NCBI RefSeq assembly: GCF_013318015.2
Contig: NZ_CP115842.1
Location: 372,001 to 436,000, forward strand
Length of the DNA stretch: 64,000 bases
From: Agrobacterium tumefaciens
GTDB lineage: Bacteria > Pseudomonadota > Alphaproteobacteria > Rhizobiales > Rhizobiaceae
Reading direction: 5' to 3'
The notes under the pieces: generated by a model
What the model saw: only the letters and a program-made list of their open reading frames with translations
Databases searched by the model: none
What the model was told of the DNA's origin: nothing
Position numbers and translations under genes: made by a program
Shown: positions 1 to 9,811 of the stretch, in pieces
Layout: every line of letters begins with the position of its first letter
Position numbering within the stretch: position 1 is the first letter of the stretch

Positions 1-3000
1 TCGCTTCCAGCCTGAGTGCATCAAACAGGCTTTTGTCGAATCTGTCGCCCTCAATGGCGCTGGAAACGCTGGCCTTAACGGCGGCGCGAATGAGGCCCTG
101 CTGGATGTCTCGGGTGATGCGATCAGCCAGCGGTGCACTTGCGGGCAACTCAGACCCGATACCAGTCATGTCGGAAATCTGAACGGTCAGCCCAGCCGCG
201 ACCATGGAAGTCAGCAACGCGCGGATATTGGCTGACGAGCCGAGCTCCTTGAGGGCAGCACCGATATCGCCCTGATTATTAACGAGCGCTACCGCACTCT
301 TGTTGATGAGTGATTGAAGCCCTGCTTGAATTGCTGCTTCCGCAACGGCATTTCCTGCCAGTCCAAGCGAACCGGCGACAGAACTGGTAAGACTCGACGT
401 GAAGCCCGTCATCGGTCCGGTGAGAGCAGCCGTAACCAGCGTCACCAGTGCGGCTCCAGCCTCGGTCAGGCCTTGCGATTTGTAATCCCATTGCTGGAAC
501 TGAGCATCGACAGCCTTCCAGTCTACCCTTCCGGTGAGAGCGGGGTCGTTGCGGATTTCCCCCACCCAGGAAAGGCCGGGTGATCGCGAGAGCTGGTCGA
601 TTGAGGCTTCGAGGTTGCCGGTCTTGTGATACTCGACGACAACACCGTTTCCGGCATCAATCTTCAGACCGCCGCCCGCCTCGATCTCGACATGGCGGAT
701 CGTTTCTTCCGCCTTGCCCTGATCCCGCTCGTTCCACCAGAACAGGTCTTCCTCACGCTTGAAGTCCTGTTTAAAATTCTGGTCGGTATTGGTGAGAAGG
801 GCGACCTTGCCGTCTTCGGCCTCGATCTTCGTTTCACCGCCGCTTTTGATCTGCGGCGCTTGCAGTGTCACATCGCCGCTTTCAGAGATGACGGACACAT
901 CCTTGCCAGCGATAATGGTTGTGGCCTCTGTCTCGACGGAGGCAGACTGACGGCGGATATTGGTTTCGGTTCCGAGGAAGCCGCCGGTCTTGATGTCGAG
1001 CTTCAGGTCGCGGCTATCATGATTCTGAACCGAGGTAGTGCCGACATCGCCATCAGCATGCAAGGTGACGTTTTCACCCGCCGCGACCCTGACGCCCCGG
1101 AGAGCCAGATCACCGCCAGCATCGATAAGGAGATTGCCACCTGCCTGCAATTCGGCAAGCGTGTTGGTGAGGCTGTAGGCACGGTCATAACCGCCCTTGA
1201 TCTTGTCGTCGCGGGAACGCTCAAGTTCAAGCGCAGAGATATCGATCGAACTCCCTGCATCTAGCATCATGTCGCCGCCCGCGGCAAACTGCCCACCTTC
1301 GGAAACGATGGAACCGGACGCCTTCAGCAGAAGGTCGTCCCGCGCCTCGATCCGGGCAACCTGCTGGATGCGGTCGGCAAAACCGTTTGCGTAGACATCA
1401 CGGGTCTTGGCCGTGTCATTGATGATCGTATCGGCTTCAATCGCAACGTTCTGCCCGGACACCGTACCGGAGCGGTTGGAGAAGATGCTGCCTGCGTCGA
1501 TAACGAGGTCGGCACCTGCAAACAGGCTGCCACCATTGTTGAAGAGCGTCGCCGAAGTATCGATGGTTAGATTGCCGGTTGTGGAGATAGCCCCGGAATT
1601 GGTCAGCGCTGCCGTTTCGATGCTGGCCTGCCCTGCCCTGATCTGGGCACTGGCGAGGCTTGTGTTCGCGGTGGTTGAACTGGAGAGATAAACGCGGGGG
1701 ACCAGCACCTCCTGTCCGTCAACGATCTGCTTTTCCAGCCAGACGATGTCCTTCGTCAGCGCGGCTCGCTGGGATGGCGTAAGAGAGACGCCGAAGGTCA
1801 GCCCCAGTTCCTGCTGTGCGTCGGCGGCATTGTCATAGAGCGCCTGCACCAGCCGGTACGGATCGAGGCCGGAGCCGACCGAGCGGCTTCCGGTCAGATT
1901 GAATATCTGGTCACGGATGAGGCGATATTCGACATAGGCATCGCCGAGCCGTTTCAGCGGCACGTCAGGATTGTAGCTGCCAATCGTTTGGAGGAAGTAG
2001 TCCGAACCGAGGAATTTGGAAGGATCGATGAACTCGGAACGGGTCTCGATGAGATACGGCATGTTGGGTGCCGCGACCTGCTGGAAGGTCGCCTGACGCC
2101 CTATAAGCGCGTTGATGCTGACATCGATGGCGGAGAGGCTGGCAAGATTGCGGGCCTGCGATGCGGACGCTACGTCCGCTGCCGAAAGCGCCCGGTCGCC
2201 GGAGGAAAGCCCGATTTGGCCAGCCTGGCTTCTAACAGCATTGTTATTCAGATAGCCGGTGACATTGGCGCTGAGAGCACCACCTGCCTCTATGGTGCCG
2301 AAGACGGCATCATACGTCCGCGACGAGGTACTGGAGTCCGTGGTTGTCCAGCGGCGAGTATCGTGGTCGACACAAATACCAAGGATGCGCTTCGCGCAAT
2401 AGCGCTCAGAATGCTGGGTGACAGCCGTCGTCTCGACTGTTTCAACGAGGTCACGGCCTTCATTCAGGATCGAAGCGGCCGTAATCGCGATGTCGCCATT
2501 GGCCGCAATCTGGCTGTAGCTGTTGGTCAGCGCACCGGTGTCGATGGTGATGTCGCCGCCAGCCAGAAGCTGGGAGGCTGGACCATTGGCGGTTGCCATC
2601 TCGCGTTTGGTCACGACGGTCGTGGTCGTGTCGCCAGACTGCGTGATTTCGGTCGTGGTGTCGACGGTCGAGGTCAGGCCATCGCGACGGTTGGTCAGCG
2701 AGGCGACGTTGAGCACCATATCGCCGGCCACGGCTTCAATCGTACCGGACCTGTTGTCGAGCGCACCAGCGCGACCACTGCTCAGTCCCTTGATCGCCAG
2801 GTCTGTTTCAGCGAGCACGTCGGCATTGACGTTGGTGAAGCTGCCGTCAAGCAGGTAGCTTGAGGACGTACCGGAATAGAGAAGCCCTGTATTGGAGAGG
2901 TTGCCGGCAAGTTCGGCGAGCAGGGAGCCCCTGGCAGAGCCCACGCTGCCTGCATTGTCGAGCGAAGCGACGCGCAGGGAAAGCGCAGTGCCGCCATTGA

Positions 3001-5179
3001 CGACACCGCCCGCCAGAACCGACACACTTCCGGCTCTGCCGTTGTCGCGACCGGTAAGACTCAGTGTGTCATTGGATTTCAGCGTACCCGAAAGCGTGAC
3101 GTTGCCATCGACCGCAAGGCCAATGGCGTTACGGGCCGAGATTTCTCCGGCGTTTTGCAGGTTGCCGGACAGGGAAACGGCCACGGACTGATCATGTGCC
3201 GTGAGAAGTCCCTGATTGACGAGGGATGCAGCTTCGAGACCGATCGCTCCGGCATTGATGGTGCCGCTGTTGGCGATGCTGTTTGCTGCTCGAAGTGAAA
3301 GCGCATCCTCGACAAGCAGATCACCGGAGTTACCAATCTTGCCACCGGCGGTAACGCTGGCACCCTTCATGCTCAACAGCTTGCCAGAGTTAGAAAGATC
3401 GTTCTGCGCGGTAACGTCGAGCGTTCCGCCCTGCGCGGCAATCGAGCCGTCGTTGGCAATCGAGCCTGCCGAGGCGGTGACGCCTCCGTCAGCGGCGACA
3501 AGGCCAGCGGAATTGTTGCGCAAGGTGCCTGCAGCGGTCAGGGTCACCTTGTCCGTCGAAACGACCCGGCCCGAATTTGTAATATCCTGTGAGGATGACA
3601 GGACTGTACCGCCGTTGCCTGCGATTTCCCCGGAATGGTTCAGATTTCCGTTCAGCGTCTCCAGCTTTGCTACTGATCCTGCCGCAAGGCTGGCGCTGGA
3701 GGTGAGCTGCGCCGCCTGTGCTAGCAGCATGCCGCCAGCGACATAACGCCCATCCGTCATAGTGAGACTATTGGCGGATTTTACGGTCAGGCCCCCGCCA
3801 GCCGTAATACGCCCTTTCCGCGCGTCGATGCTGGCTGCCTCGATCATGATGTCCGAACGGGACCGGAGCGTGTCGCGCCCTGTATCTGCCGCTTGCGCCA
3901 GATCGATGGTGTTCGCCTTGATCGACAGCAGCCCACCAGCAGCAAGCTGTCCCTGACCGGCGGAGAGCGCTGATGCCTCTATGCTGAGCGTACCCGTGGC
4001 CACCTGCTGTCCGCTGCTGTCGGTTCCAGACGCGGCAAGCGCGTCTACCCCGAGGGCGACGGTCTCACCCCTGAGCGAGACGTCGCCCTTGGCAACGACA
4101 AGGGCGCTATCCGCAAGCTCGACGCCGCTCAATCCTTCTAGCGTGATTGCCTCATCAGAGAACAGCGTGCTCTCAACCCGCACCGCCTGTTTTTGCGAGC
4201 GAGCGGTGATCGCCTGTTTTGCCTGTGCCTTGCCGAGCGTCAGCTTGCCGTCGGAACTGAGCGTCATCGCTCCGGCATTGGCGGCCATCTGGCCGGACAT
4301 TTTGACGCCCGCGCCCTTGTCGGTGGAGATGATCTTGATGCTGCCGGCATACATGCCGCCGAGCAGAGAGGAATCGATAGCGATTGCCGGTTCGTCGCCG
4401 TCCGAAGCAAGCGGTGTGACGAGACCCGACTGATAGGCGTAGGAATTGCGTCCGGCGACCAGAGTGAGGTCGCCACCCGCTTTGACTGGCCCGTCAATGG
4501 CGATCTTGCGCGAAACGATATCGAAGATGTTGACCGAGCCGAGGTCGGCCCCGTTCGCCCCGATGCGCACATCACCGCCTTCGACCCGGAGTCCTGAAAG
4601 CGAGCCGTCGGCCCCAATTTCCGGCACGCCGGTAGAAAGCGTCACGCGTGGTGTATTGATAAAACCGCAGCCGTTGCACGTCAGTCCGTGCGGATTGGCA
4701 ATCACGACATTGGCCGATTTGCCATGGACTTCGACCGCACCTTCAAGGACGGAACGGCTTGAGCCGGTCACTTCATTGAGGATGACGTTGGCCGGACCAG
4801 AATTGCGAAGATTGCCATTGCCCTGAACCAAGCCGCCAAGCTGTGATCTTAACAGGTCCTGGTTTGAATTGTTCAGGATCGCCCCGTTTGGGCCGACATT
4901 GAAGTCACTGTATTTGTTGTGGGAGAGGCCAGCGCCATTTGGCGTGACGATGTTTATGAGCGGCACGCCATTGCCGCTTGCGCCGACGCCCGGTTGATTG
5001 GCCGCATTGGCTGCCTGATCGGCTCGGATTTCCTGCGCCTGCACCATGAGAGGCTGCGTTGCGACAAGGATGCTGAGGGTTAAGGCGAGAGATTTTCGCG
5101 CAAACAGGACAAGACGGGAGCCTTGCCGGGACGACTGCAGATCGCCATTCTGCCTTATGCGTTTTCTGTCTCTTGCCAT
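1..5179 (-). CDS. TpsA-type secreted exoprotein (filamentous hemagglutinin/CdiA-like), 3' end outside window
   Basis: One reading frame is open on the minus strand from ATG at 5179 to the window edge, about 1726 residues, and it has no stop inside the window. I translated both ends and found the frame coherent. Residues 1-50 form an extended signal peptide. Residues about 70-180 match the TPS secretion domain, with NPNG-like and NPHG motifs (NPHGLTCNGCGF near residue 162). The rest is rich in short N/G/S/T repeats typical of a beta-helix. The last 60 residues resemble the DUF637 region found late in hemagglutinin-type exoproteins, so a C-terminal effector or toxin module may lie beyond the edge. 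A weak AGGTG ribosome site precedes the start. The TpsB partner is immediately upstream in the same orientation, so this protein is expected to be exported across the outer membrane for adhesion or contact-dependent competition. Confidence 0.88.
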   Translation of the reverse strand, partial: MARDRKRIRQNGDLQSSRQGSRLVLFARKSLALTLSILVATQPLMVQAQEIRADQAANAANQPGVGASGNGVPLINIVTPNGAGLSHNKYSDFNVGPNGAILNNSNQDLLRSQLGGLVQGNGNLRNSGPANVILNEVTGSSRSVLEGAVEVHGKSANVVIANPHGLTCNGCGFINTPRVTLSTGVPEIGADGSLSGLRVEGGDVRIGANGADLGSVNIFDIVSRKIAIDGPVKAGGDLTLVAGRNSYAYQSGLVTPLASDGDEPAIAIDSSLLGGMYAGSIKIISTDKGAGVKMSGQMAANAGAMTLSSDGKLTLGKAQAKQAITARSQKQAVRVESTLFSDEAITLEGLSGVELADSALVVAKGDVSLRGETVALGVDALAASGTDSSGQQVATGTLSIEASALSAGQGQLAAGGLLSIKANTIDLAQAADTGRDTLRSRSDIMIEAASIDARKGRITAGGGLTVKSANSLTMTDGRYVAGGMLLAQAAQLTSSASLAAGSVAKLETLNGNLNHSGEIAGNGGTVLSSSQDITNSGRVVSTDKVTLTAAGTLRNNSAGLVAADGGVTASAGSIANDGSIAAQGGTLDVTAQNDLSNSGKLLSMKGASVTAGGKIGNSGDLLVEDALSLRAANSIANSGTINAGAIGLEAASLVNQGLLTAHDQSVAVSLSGNLQNAGEISARNAIGLAVDGNVTLSGTLKSNDTLSLTGRDNGRAGSVSVLAGGVVNGGTALSLRVASLDNAGSVGSARGSLLAELAGNLSNTGLLYSGTSSSYLLDGSFTNVNADVLAETDLAIKGLSSGRAGALDNRSGTIEAVAGDMVLNVASLTNRRDGLTSTVDTTTEITQSGDTTTTVVTKREMATANGPASQLLAGGDITIDTGALTNSYSQIAANGDIAITAASILNEGRDLVETVETTAVTQHSERYCAKRILGICVDHDTRRWTTTDSSTSSRTYDAVFGTIEAGGALSANVTGYLNNNAVRSQAGQIGLSSGDRALSAADVASASQARNLASLSAIDVSINALIGRQATFQQVAAPNMPYLIETRSEFIDPSKFLGSDYFLQTIGSYNPDVPLKRLGDAYVEYRLIRDQIFNLTGSRSVGSGLDPYRLVQALYDNAADAQQELGLTFGVSLTPSQRAALTKDIVWLEKQIVDGQEVLVPRVYLSSSTTANTSLASAQIRAGQASIETAALTNSGAISTTGNLTIDTSATLFNNGGSLFAGADLVIDAGSIFSNRSGTVSGQNVAIEADTIINDTAKTRDVYANGFADRIQQVARIEARDDLLLKASGSIVSEGGQFAAGGDMMLDAGSSIDISALELERSRDDKIKGGYDRAYSLTNTLAELQAGGNLLIDAGGDLALRGVRVAAGENVTLHADGDVGTTSVQNHDSRDLKLDIKTGGFLGTETNIRRQSASVETEATTIIAGKDVSVISESGDVTLQAPQIKSGGETKIEAEDGKVALLTNTDQNFKQDFKREEDLFWWNERDQGKAEETIRHVEIEAGGGLKIDAGNGVVVEYHKTGNLEASIDQLSRSPGLSWVGEIRNDPALTGRVDWKAVDAQFQQWDYKSQGLTEAGAALVTLVTAALTGPMTGFTSSLTSSVAGSLGLAGNAVAEAAIQAGLQSLINKSAVALVNNQGDIGAALKELGSSANIRALLTSMVAAGLTVQISDMTGIGSELPASAPLADRITRDIQQGLIRAAVKASVSSAIEGDRFDKSLFDALRLEA

Positions 5180-5230
5180 GTCATCACCTGTGCACTGTAG
5201 ACCACGACCGGCGGGTGTTCCCCCGCATTC

Positions 5231-7009
5231 TTAAAATGAAACCGACACCCGCGCCTGAACGAGACCCGAGGACGGTTTGGCGTCGCCGGGTAAGTCAGGC
5301 ATGGAGAGAATATCGGTATAGGACAGATCAAAATTGATCCGCCCGCCTCTGTTGCGAATGCCTACGGCAGCGCCGACAATATTGCCACCGAGGCTGTTTC
5401 CGCGACTGTCCGAAACGCTGTGTCCGAGATCGAGCGCGACGTAGGGTTCCAGCCTTCCAATCGCCTCGACCGATCCGGCGTCGTTTATCGGTGGCAGCAG
5501 GAACGACAATTCGTTACGCATGAGGACGGCCTTGTCGGCGTAAAGAACCGCCTCGCGCACGCCGCGAACGGTTGAATAGCCACCGAGCGACATTTGCTCG
5601 GAACCGAACAGAGGGTCAGGGGACCATTGCCCGGAAACATTCGTGCTGAGGATCATCGTGGACGCGCCAACGTCCTGGGTCCGGAAATAGCCGAGCGAGG
5701 CCGTCACCTTGTCGAACTGGCCCCGAGGCGAGCCATCGGGTGCGGTCGCGTCGTCAAAAGCCCCGAGAATGTCCAGGCCACGATGATAGCCGACGCTGGC
5801 GCTCGCCTGTCCGCCGAACAACTGACGGGAATGGCCAAGTTCGAAGCTCGCGACCGACAACACACGGCTGGAAACGTCAATACGGCTGCCGAGCAGGAAG
5901 TTATCTGTTTCCTTCCATGTCAGCCGACCCGTAGCCCATGTCTTTGAGGTTTGATCCCGATAAAGGATACGCGAGATATAAGGCGAAAGCGATTTCGACC
6001 CACCAGACGTGTCGATGGCGGAAAGCGGGCCTGCCAATGACGAGTGGTAATCGCTCCAGGAGCCGTTTATACCAACAGTCCAGTAGCCGTAGGGAATGGA
6101 CAGTGAGCCGGTCAGCGTGTTGCTGTTGGGGCGCTCGTTGCTAAAGAACAGCGGATGATGATCCATCGAGCGCTGGTAGCCGAATTGCCATTCGTCATTG
6201 ATGCCGAATAGATTGTCGAGACCAAAATCGGCCCGCGACTGATAGATACCAGTAGCGACACCGCCGAGGTTGTCCGAGGAAAGGCTTGCATGCCACGGGC
6301 GACCCTGCTCAACTTTGACGTCCAGTACTGAACCACCCTGTTCCTTGCCGGACTGGAGCGCTATCGTCGCCTTGCTGGAGCGCAGGCGGTTGATCTGGTC
6401 AAGGCCCTGCTCGATGTCGCGCAGGTTGGCCGGCTTGCTCCGCATGCCCGGGAATGCCGTTGCTATCCGATTATCGGTCGGGATTTTGCCGTTTAACGTG
6501 ATGTCTTCGAGACTTCCTTCGATCACGGAAACATCGAGCGAGCCATCAGACAAATCCTGTTCCGGCAGATAGGCGCGTGACGCAATGTAGCCGCGTTCGA
6601 CATAGAGATATGTCAGCGCTTCGAGGACGCTATTGAGTGCGGCAAGGCCGAGGCATTGCCCTTCGAAGCGTGCCGCTGTGCGCCGGAGTTCATCCCCTGG
6701 AATGAGTGTCGCGCCACCCACCGAGATGCTGTTGACTGAAATACAGGTCTCGCCGGGGCCAGAAGTCATTACTTCCGGCGGTGCGACCGCTTTACCGCTC
6801 GGTGCGCGCGTCGTCTTGCGCAAGGTTTGCGCTTCGCGAAGGCGCTCCTGTTCGGCTTGTAACCGGTCGATCTGATTTGCCTGACGTGCGGCATCGTCGC
6901 GGATGTTCTGCGCGAGAGCGGTGTCCCCCAACGTAGCAGTGAGCACAACACCCGCTAAAAGAGCGCGGTGGAGGCTGTTCGTTCCATATCGTAAAGCGGG
7001 TACCTTCAA
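5231..7009 (-). CDS. TpsB outer-membrane transporter (ShlB/FhaC/HecB family)
   Basis: 592 residues, the usual length of the family. A signal peptide ends near residue 34 (ALAQN), followed by an amphipathic plug-like helix rich in Q/E/R (about 35-65). A ShlB-type POTRA region spans about 85-240, and a C-terminal beta-barrel of about 350 residues follows, with the conserved loop motif TVRG near residue 480. Proteins of this family bind the TPS domain of their TpsA partner and thread it through the outer membrane. The start is TTG at 7009, preceded by AGAGGG at nine-base spacing. The start overlaps the TGA stop of the upstream ialB-like gene, indicating translational coupling. The downstream tpsA begins 51 bases after the stop. 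Confidence 0.9.
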   Translation of the reverse strand: MKVPALRYGTNSLHRALLAGVVLTATLGDTALAQNIRDDAARQANQIDRLQAEQERLREAQTLRKTTRAPSGKAVAPPEVMTSGPGETCISVNSISVGGATLIPGDELRRTAARFEGQCLGLAALNSVLEALTYLYVERGYIASRAYLPEQDLSDGSLDVSVIEGSLEDITLNGKIPTDNRIATAFPGMRSKPANLRDIEQGLDQINRLRSSKATIALQSGKEQGGSVLDVKVEQGRPWHASLSSDNLGGVATGIYQSRADFGLDNLFGINDEWQFGYQRSMDHHPLFFSNERPNSNTLTGSLSIPYGYWTVGINGSWSDYHSSLAGPLSAIDTSGGSKSLSPYISRILYRDQTSKTWATGRLTWKETDNFLLGSRIDVSSRVLSVASFELGHSRQLFGGQASASVGYHRGLDILGAFDDATAPDGSPRGQFDKVTASLGYFRTQDVGASTMILSTNVSGQWSPDPLFGSEQMSLGGYSTVRGVREAVLYADKAVLMRNELSFLLPPINDAGSVEAIGRLEPYVALDLGHSVSDSRGNSLGGNIVGAAVGIRNRGGRINFDLSYTDILSMPDLPGDAKPSSGLVQARVSVSF

Positions 7010-7734
7010 TTATTGGCACCCTCTTTGCCAGCGTCCATCGGTGTCTCTCCGGTCGTTTTTCCGGTGGCAGGCACAATTCCAGCTGACAGTGCGTCGAATG
7101 CCCTGGTGAACCCTTTGAGCGAAAACGAGACCTTCACGGCTTGGCCGTTCAGAAGCCGAAAGAACGTGGCACCGTCCGATGCCTGTTTCATCTGGCTGAT
7201 GCGATTGTTGTCCAGTGGAATTATGACGAAGCAACCGGCATGGTTGCAGTTACGATAACGCACCAGTGACGGCTTTGCGCTGCCCGCGCCAAAACCGAAA
7301 TCGGATGCAAGATGAACATCGAGCGGCGTAAGCGCAACCAGCGCCCAGTTCGCCTTGCCTGCCTTGTCGTTGGCCCGGGAAATGGCGAGGTTCAGCACCT
7401 CGACAGGCTTGCCGCCCTGATCAACCATCAATGGCTGGGCGATTTCGCAGGAGGCTTTTTCTGGCACGTTGTGGTCCACTCCGGCTGCAATGACACAGCG
7501 CAACGTCCAGTCATCGAAGCGTTCAGTACGAACTTCCGTGGACGGCTGTTTTGCAGCATCGGATTGCGCAGCAGATTCCTGCGCATGGACAGTCGAGGTC
7601 ATCAGTGAGAGTAAAACGGCAGTGGCCGAAGCCGCCAGAGCTTGCCTTTTCGACACTAATGAGCAGAACCGCAACGGGCTCTTGCTGAACACTGGCCCTG
7701 CGCGGAAAAACTGTACAGGCATTGCAAATGTCAT
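7006..7734 (-). CDS. invasion-associated locus B (IalB) family protein
   Basis: 242 residues. An N-terminal signal peptide precedes VHAQES near residue 50. The mature part carries the IalB family signature FDDWTLRC, then a Cys pair region (CEIAQ; CNHAGCFV). IalB proteins are small periplasmic or surface proteins known from Bartonella and Brucella invasion and widespread in Rhizobiales; their biochemical role is not well defined. Here the gene is the first of a three-gene operon with tpsB and tpsA, and its stop codon overlaps the tpsB start. This suggests it serves the secretion system, perhaps as a periplasmic accessory; that is inference. A short perfect inverted repeat sits 34-51 bases upstream. 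Confidence 0.82.
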   Translation of the reverse strand: MTFAMPVQFFRAGPVFSKSPLRFCSLVSKRQALAASATAVLLSLMTSTVHAQESAAQSDAAKQPSTEVRTERFDDWTLRCVIAAGVDHNVPEKASCEIAQPLMVDQGGKPVEVLNLAISRANDKAGKANWALVALTPLDVHLASDFGFGAGSAKPSLVRYRNCNHAGCFVIIPLDNNRISQMKQASDGATFFRLLNGQAVKVSFSLKGFTRAFDALSAGIVPATGKTTGETPMDAGKEGANN

Positions 7735-7767
7735 TCGGACCGCTTCTTCAATGCTCTAGGAAACCTG

Positions 7768-7785
7768 CTTTTGCCGTAGCAAAAG
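7768..7785. promoter_or_regulatory. inverted repeat upstream of the ialB-tpsB-tpsA operon
   Basis: CTTTTGC at 7768-7774 and GCAAAAG at 7779-7785 form a perfect 7-base inverted repeat with a CGTA centre, 34 bases before the operon start codon. It could be an operator or a leader stem-loop. Nothing else was recognised in the 358 bases 7735-8092, which hold no convincing gene. Confidence 0.4.
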
Positions 7786-8092
7786 ACGAACGTTCTTCCA
7801 AGGTATGAATCAAAAATTAACGCCCGTAAGTTGAAAAATATCACCAGAACTCACTTTGCGATGTTTTCCCTCTAGTGATGATAGTGCTCATTCCGTCTCT
7901 GTCCCGACGGGGAACGGACATGCTATCTGGCTGATTATCCAGTTATCGGGAAGGCAGCTATGTCCGCATTTGGCGCGCGCAGCGGTGAGACGCCCCTCGG
8001 CCCAAATCGGTTATCGCATGCTCGGTGGCATGGACGTGTCTACGAAACTCGGGGCTATTCAGGTGGTATATGCTCAACGAACGGAGGGGTGA

Positions 8093-8470
8093 ATGCTGAT
8101 TATTTTTGGTGGACTGCCAGGATCGGGCAAGAGCGCCGTCGCACAGGCTTTGGCTCTTAGAACCGGTGCGTGTTATCTGCGCGTTGATACCATTGAACAA
8201 GCTATCAGCTCGTCAACACCACTCGCAGACCGACACGATGTCGGACCTGCGGGATATGTTACGCTTTATCGGGTGACCGAGGACAACTTGCGTCTGGGCA
8301 ACCAAGGCAGGGCTCATCAAGCTCAAGTTGATTTAATGCGGTCACTTTGGATGTCGGGTTGTCAGCAATGCGCCAAAAGCGGACACTTAATGCAATCGCA
8401 TTTCTTGTTGCACCACTACCGGCACCTGAGTAGCAAGGGAGCAGTGAGGAACCCAGCGACCGCCATCTGA
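8093..8470 (+). pseudogene. truncated P-loop (AAA/zeta-like) kinase
   Basis: The first 66 residues read as a small P-loop kinase: MLIIFGGLPGSGKS contains the Walker A motif, followed by the pattern of the roughly 170-residue AAA-family proteins related to zeta toxin or gluconate kinase (VDTIEQAI, DVGPAGY, EDNLRLG). After residue 67 the sequence stops resembling that family and becomes low-quality coding up to a stop at 8468-8470. The expected C-terminal half, including the lid and base-binding region, is absent. The start has a good ribosome site (GGAGGGG, 6-base spacing). This looks like a gene cut by an insertion or deletion near 8295. The new tail includes an intergenic-looking stretch (GCGCCAAAAGCGGAC). 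Confidence 0.55.
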
Positions 8471-8546
8471 TTGGCACTCGTGCAATTCCAAGCGATATCG
8501 AGCCTACTGAGGAAGACCAAAAACTGAAGCCGCATGCCCCGAAATG

Positions 8547-9458
8547 TTAACGGGCAATTACTTTACGGACACGCTTCATGCCCTCATCGGCATTTGCGTA
8601 AACGCTCTCCCGAATTAATATCTCGCCGCTGGAGGTCATTACCACCCACAGACAGTTTTCTAGTGGATCATCTTCTGGAACGAGCGCGTTTAACACGGGG
8701 TCATTGCTCGGTCCAACCACTGCCACGAAGTGCTGGTCAACAAGCCGTTTCGTGGTTTGGTACTCCATGAAGTATCCAAGGGAATAATCAAGCTTGCTGT
8801 GCGTAGGGTGGTCTGGATCATAAATAACAATAAAAACCATCGTGTTCCGCTCTGCGGCTTCGGCCTGAGCGGATTGCAAATCATCGTGTGGCGTTCGCAG
8901 GAAGAATTTGTTGGTACTCAGTTGAGGATCAGCTGATGCTGATGTTATCGCTGCCGCGCGTGATGCTTGGACCCAGCGGTTGAAAGATTTTGGCATATAG
9001 CGAGCTGCCAGCACTCTCCCTCTTGGGCTGGCCAGCAACTTTCGTTCAACCACTTCGCTATCGAGCTGCAGATACTCGAAGTCTGGCTGAAGAGCACGGA
9101 GGGTCTGACCTAAGCCGCTGCTCGGAAGGGTGGAGTAGAACGAGACGAAGCCCTGGCAACGATGAGTGAATAGGCGGTCACGAATATTGATTTCGTCACC
9201 CGGGGTGACGGATGCGCCCGAGTGCGCTTTGTGTTTACAGCTCACCAACCAACGAACAACATTCACACCACCCGGACCTGAGCGATCCTCTTCGACGATA
9301 AGATCGCGACCACCATCTGCGCCCCGGTCTGGTTGTTCAATAATTCTAAAACCTTCAGAGTGAAAAAATTCCCTTGCGAAAAGTTCGAAGCGATCTCTGT
9401 CGGGACCACTCTGTGCCGACGCAATCTCGGTGAAATCCAAAGCTGCCATGTGTATCAA
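8547..9458 (-). CDS. PD-(D/E)XK (Mrr-like) nuclease protein with thioredoxin-like or orphan C-terminal domain
   Basis: 303 residues. Residues about 15-110 carry a restriction-endonuclease-like core: an E in the first helix region, GADGGRDLIVEE (catalytic D) and WLVSCKH (the xxK strand). This is the pattern of Mrr_cat-type domains in defence proteins. Residues about 190-303 form a separate alpha/beta domain (FIVIYDPDHP, HFVAVVG, LWVVMTSSGEIL) whose strand pattern suggests a thioredoxin-like fold. No CxxC is present and I would not assign a function. The gene stands alone in the accessory patchwork between broken or orphan genes. A second in-frame ATG at 9449 is an alternative start. Role as an anti-phage or anti-plasmid nuclease is inference. 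Confidence 0.65.
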   Translation of the reverse strand: MIHMAALDFTEIASAQSGPDRDRFELFAREFFHSEGFRIIEQPDRGADGGRDLIVEEDRSGPGGVNVVRWLVSCKHKAHSGASVTPGDEINIRDRLFTHRCQGFVSFYSTLPSSGLGQTLRALQPDFEYLQLDSEVVERKLLASPRGRVLAARYMPKSFNRWVQASRAAAITSASADPQLSTNKFFLRTPHDDLQSAQAEAAERNTMVFIVIYDPDHPTHSKLDYSLGYFMEYQTTKRLVDQHFVAVVGPSNDPVLNALVPEDDPLENCLWVVMTSSGEILIRESVYANADEGMKRVRKVIAR

Positions 9459-9811
9459 TACCGCCTGTGTGAGCAGAAGTCAGTTATTGGAACGCCGTTG
9501 GGCGATAGTGGAGATGACCGTGAACGTCTGGATGGAAAGCTCACGTCGCGCAACCGCTTTCATTCCACCAGAGTTGTTGGCTTTGCTCATCTGTCCGATT
9601 CGGGCCGGACGTGCACTGGTATAATTCGCAAGTCGTAAGTCCTATTCAAACAAATTTCTCGGCGACCTCGCGCTTTCCTCGCGGATCAACATGCGTGATG
9701 GTGTCGGTCAAGCGCTTCGACCGTTCGCCAATAGAGGCCGTTCCGGCATCGGAGAGCCCAACTTATGGCTGGGTGCCGTTGGAGTTGAGGGGCGCGCAAC
9801 TTCGGCAAATG
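9459..9811. other. gene-free stretch
   Basis: No reading frame here looks like a protein on either strand; short open frames lack ribosome sites and have no recognisable motifs. It presumably holds the promoter of the minus-strand nuclease gene. No repeat or hairpin stood out. Confidence 0.4.
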
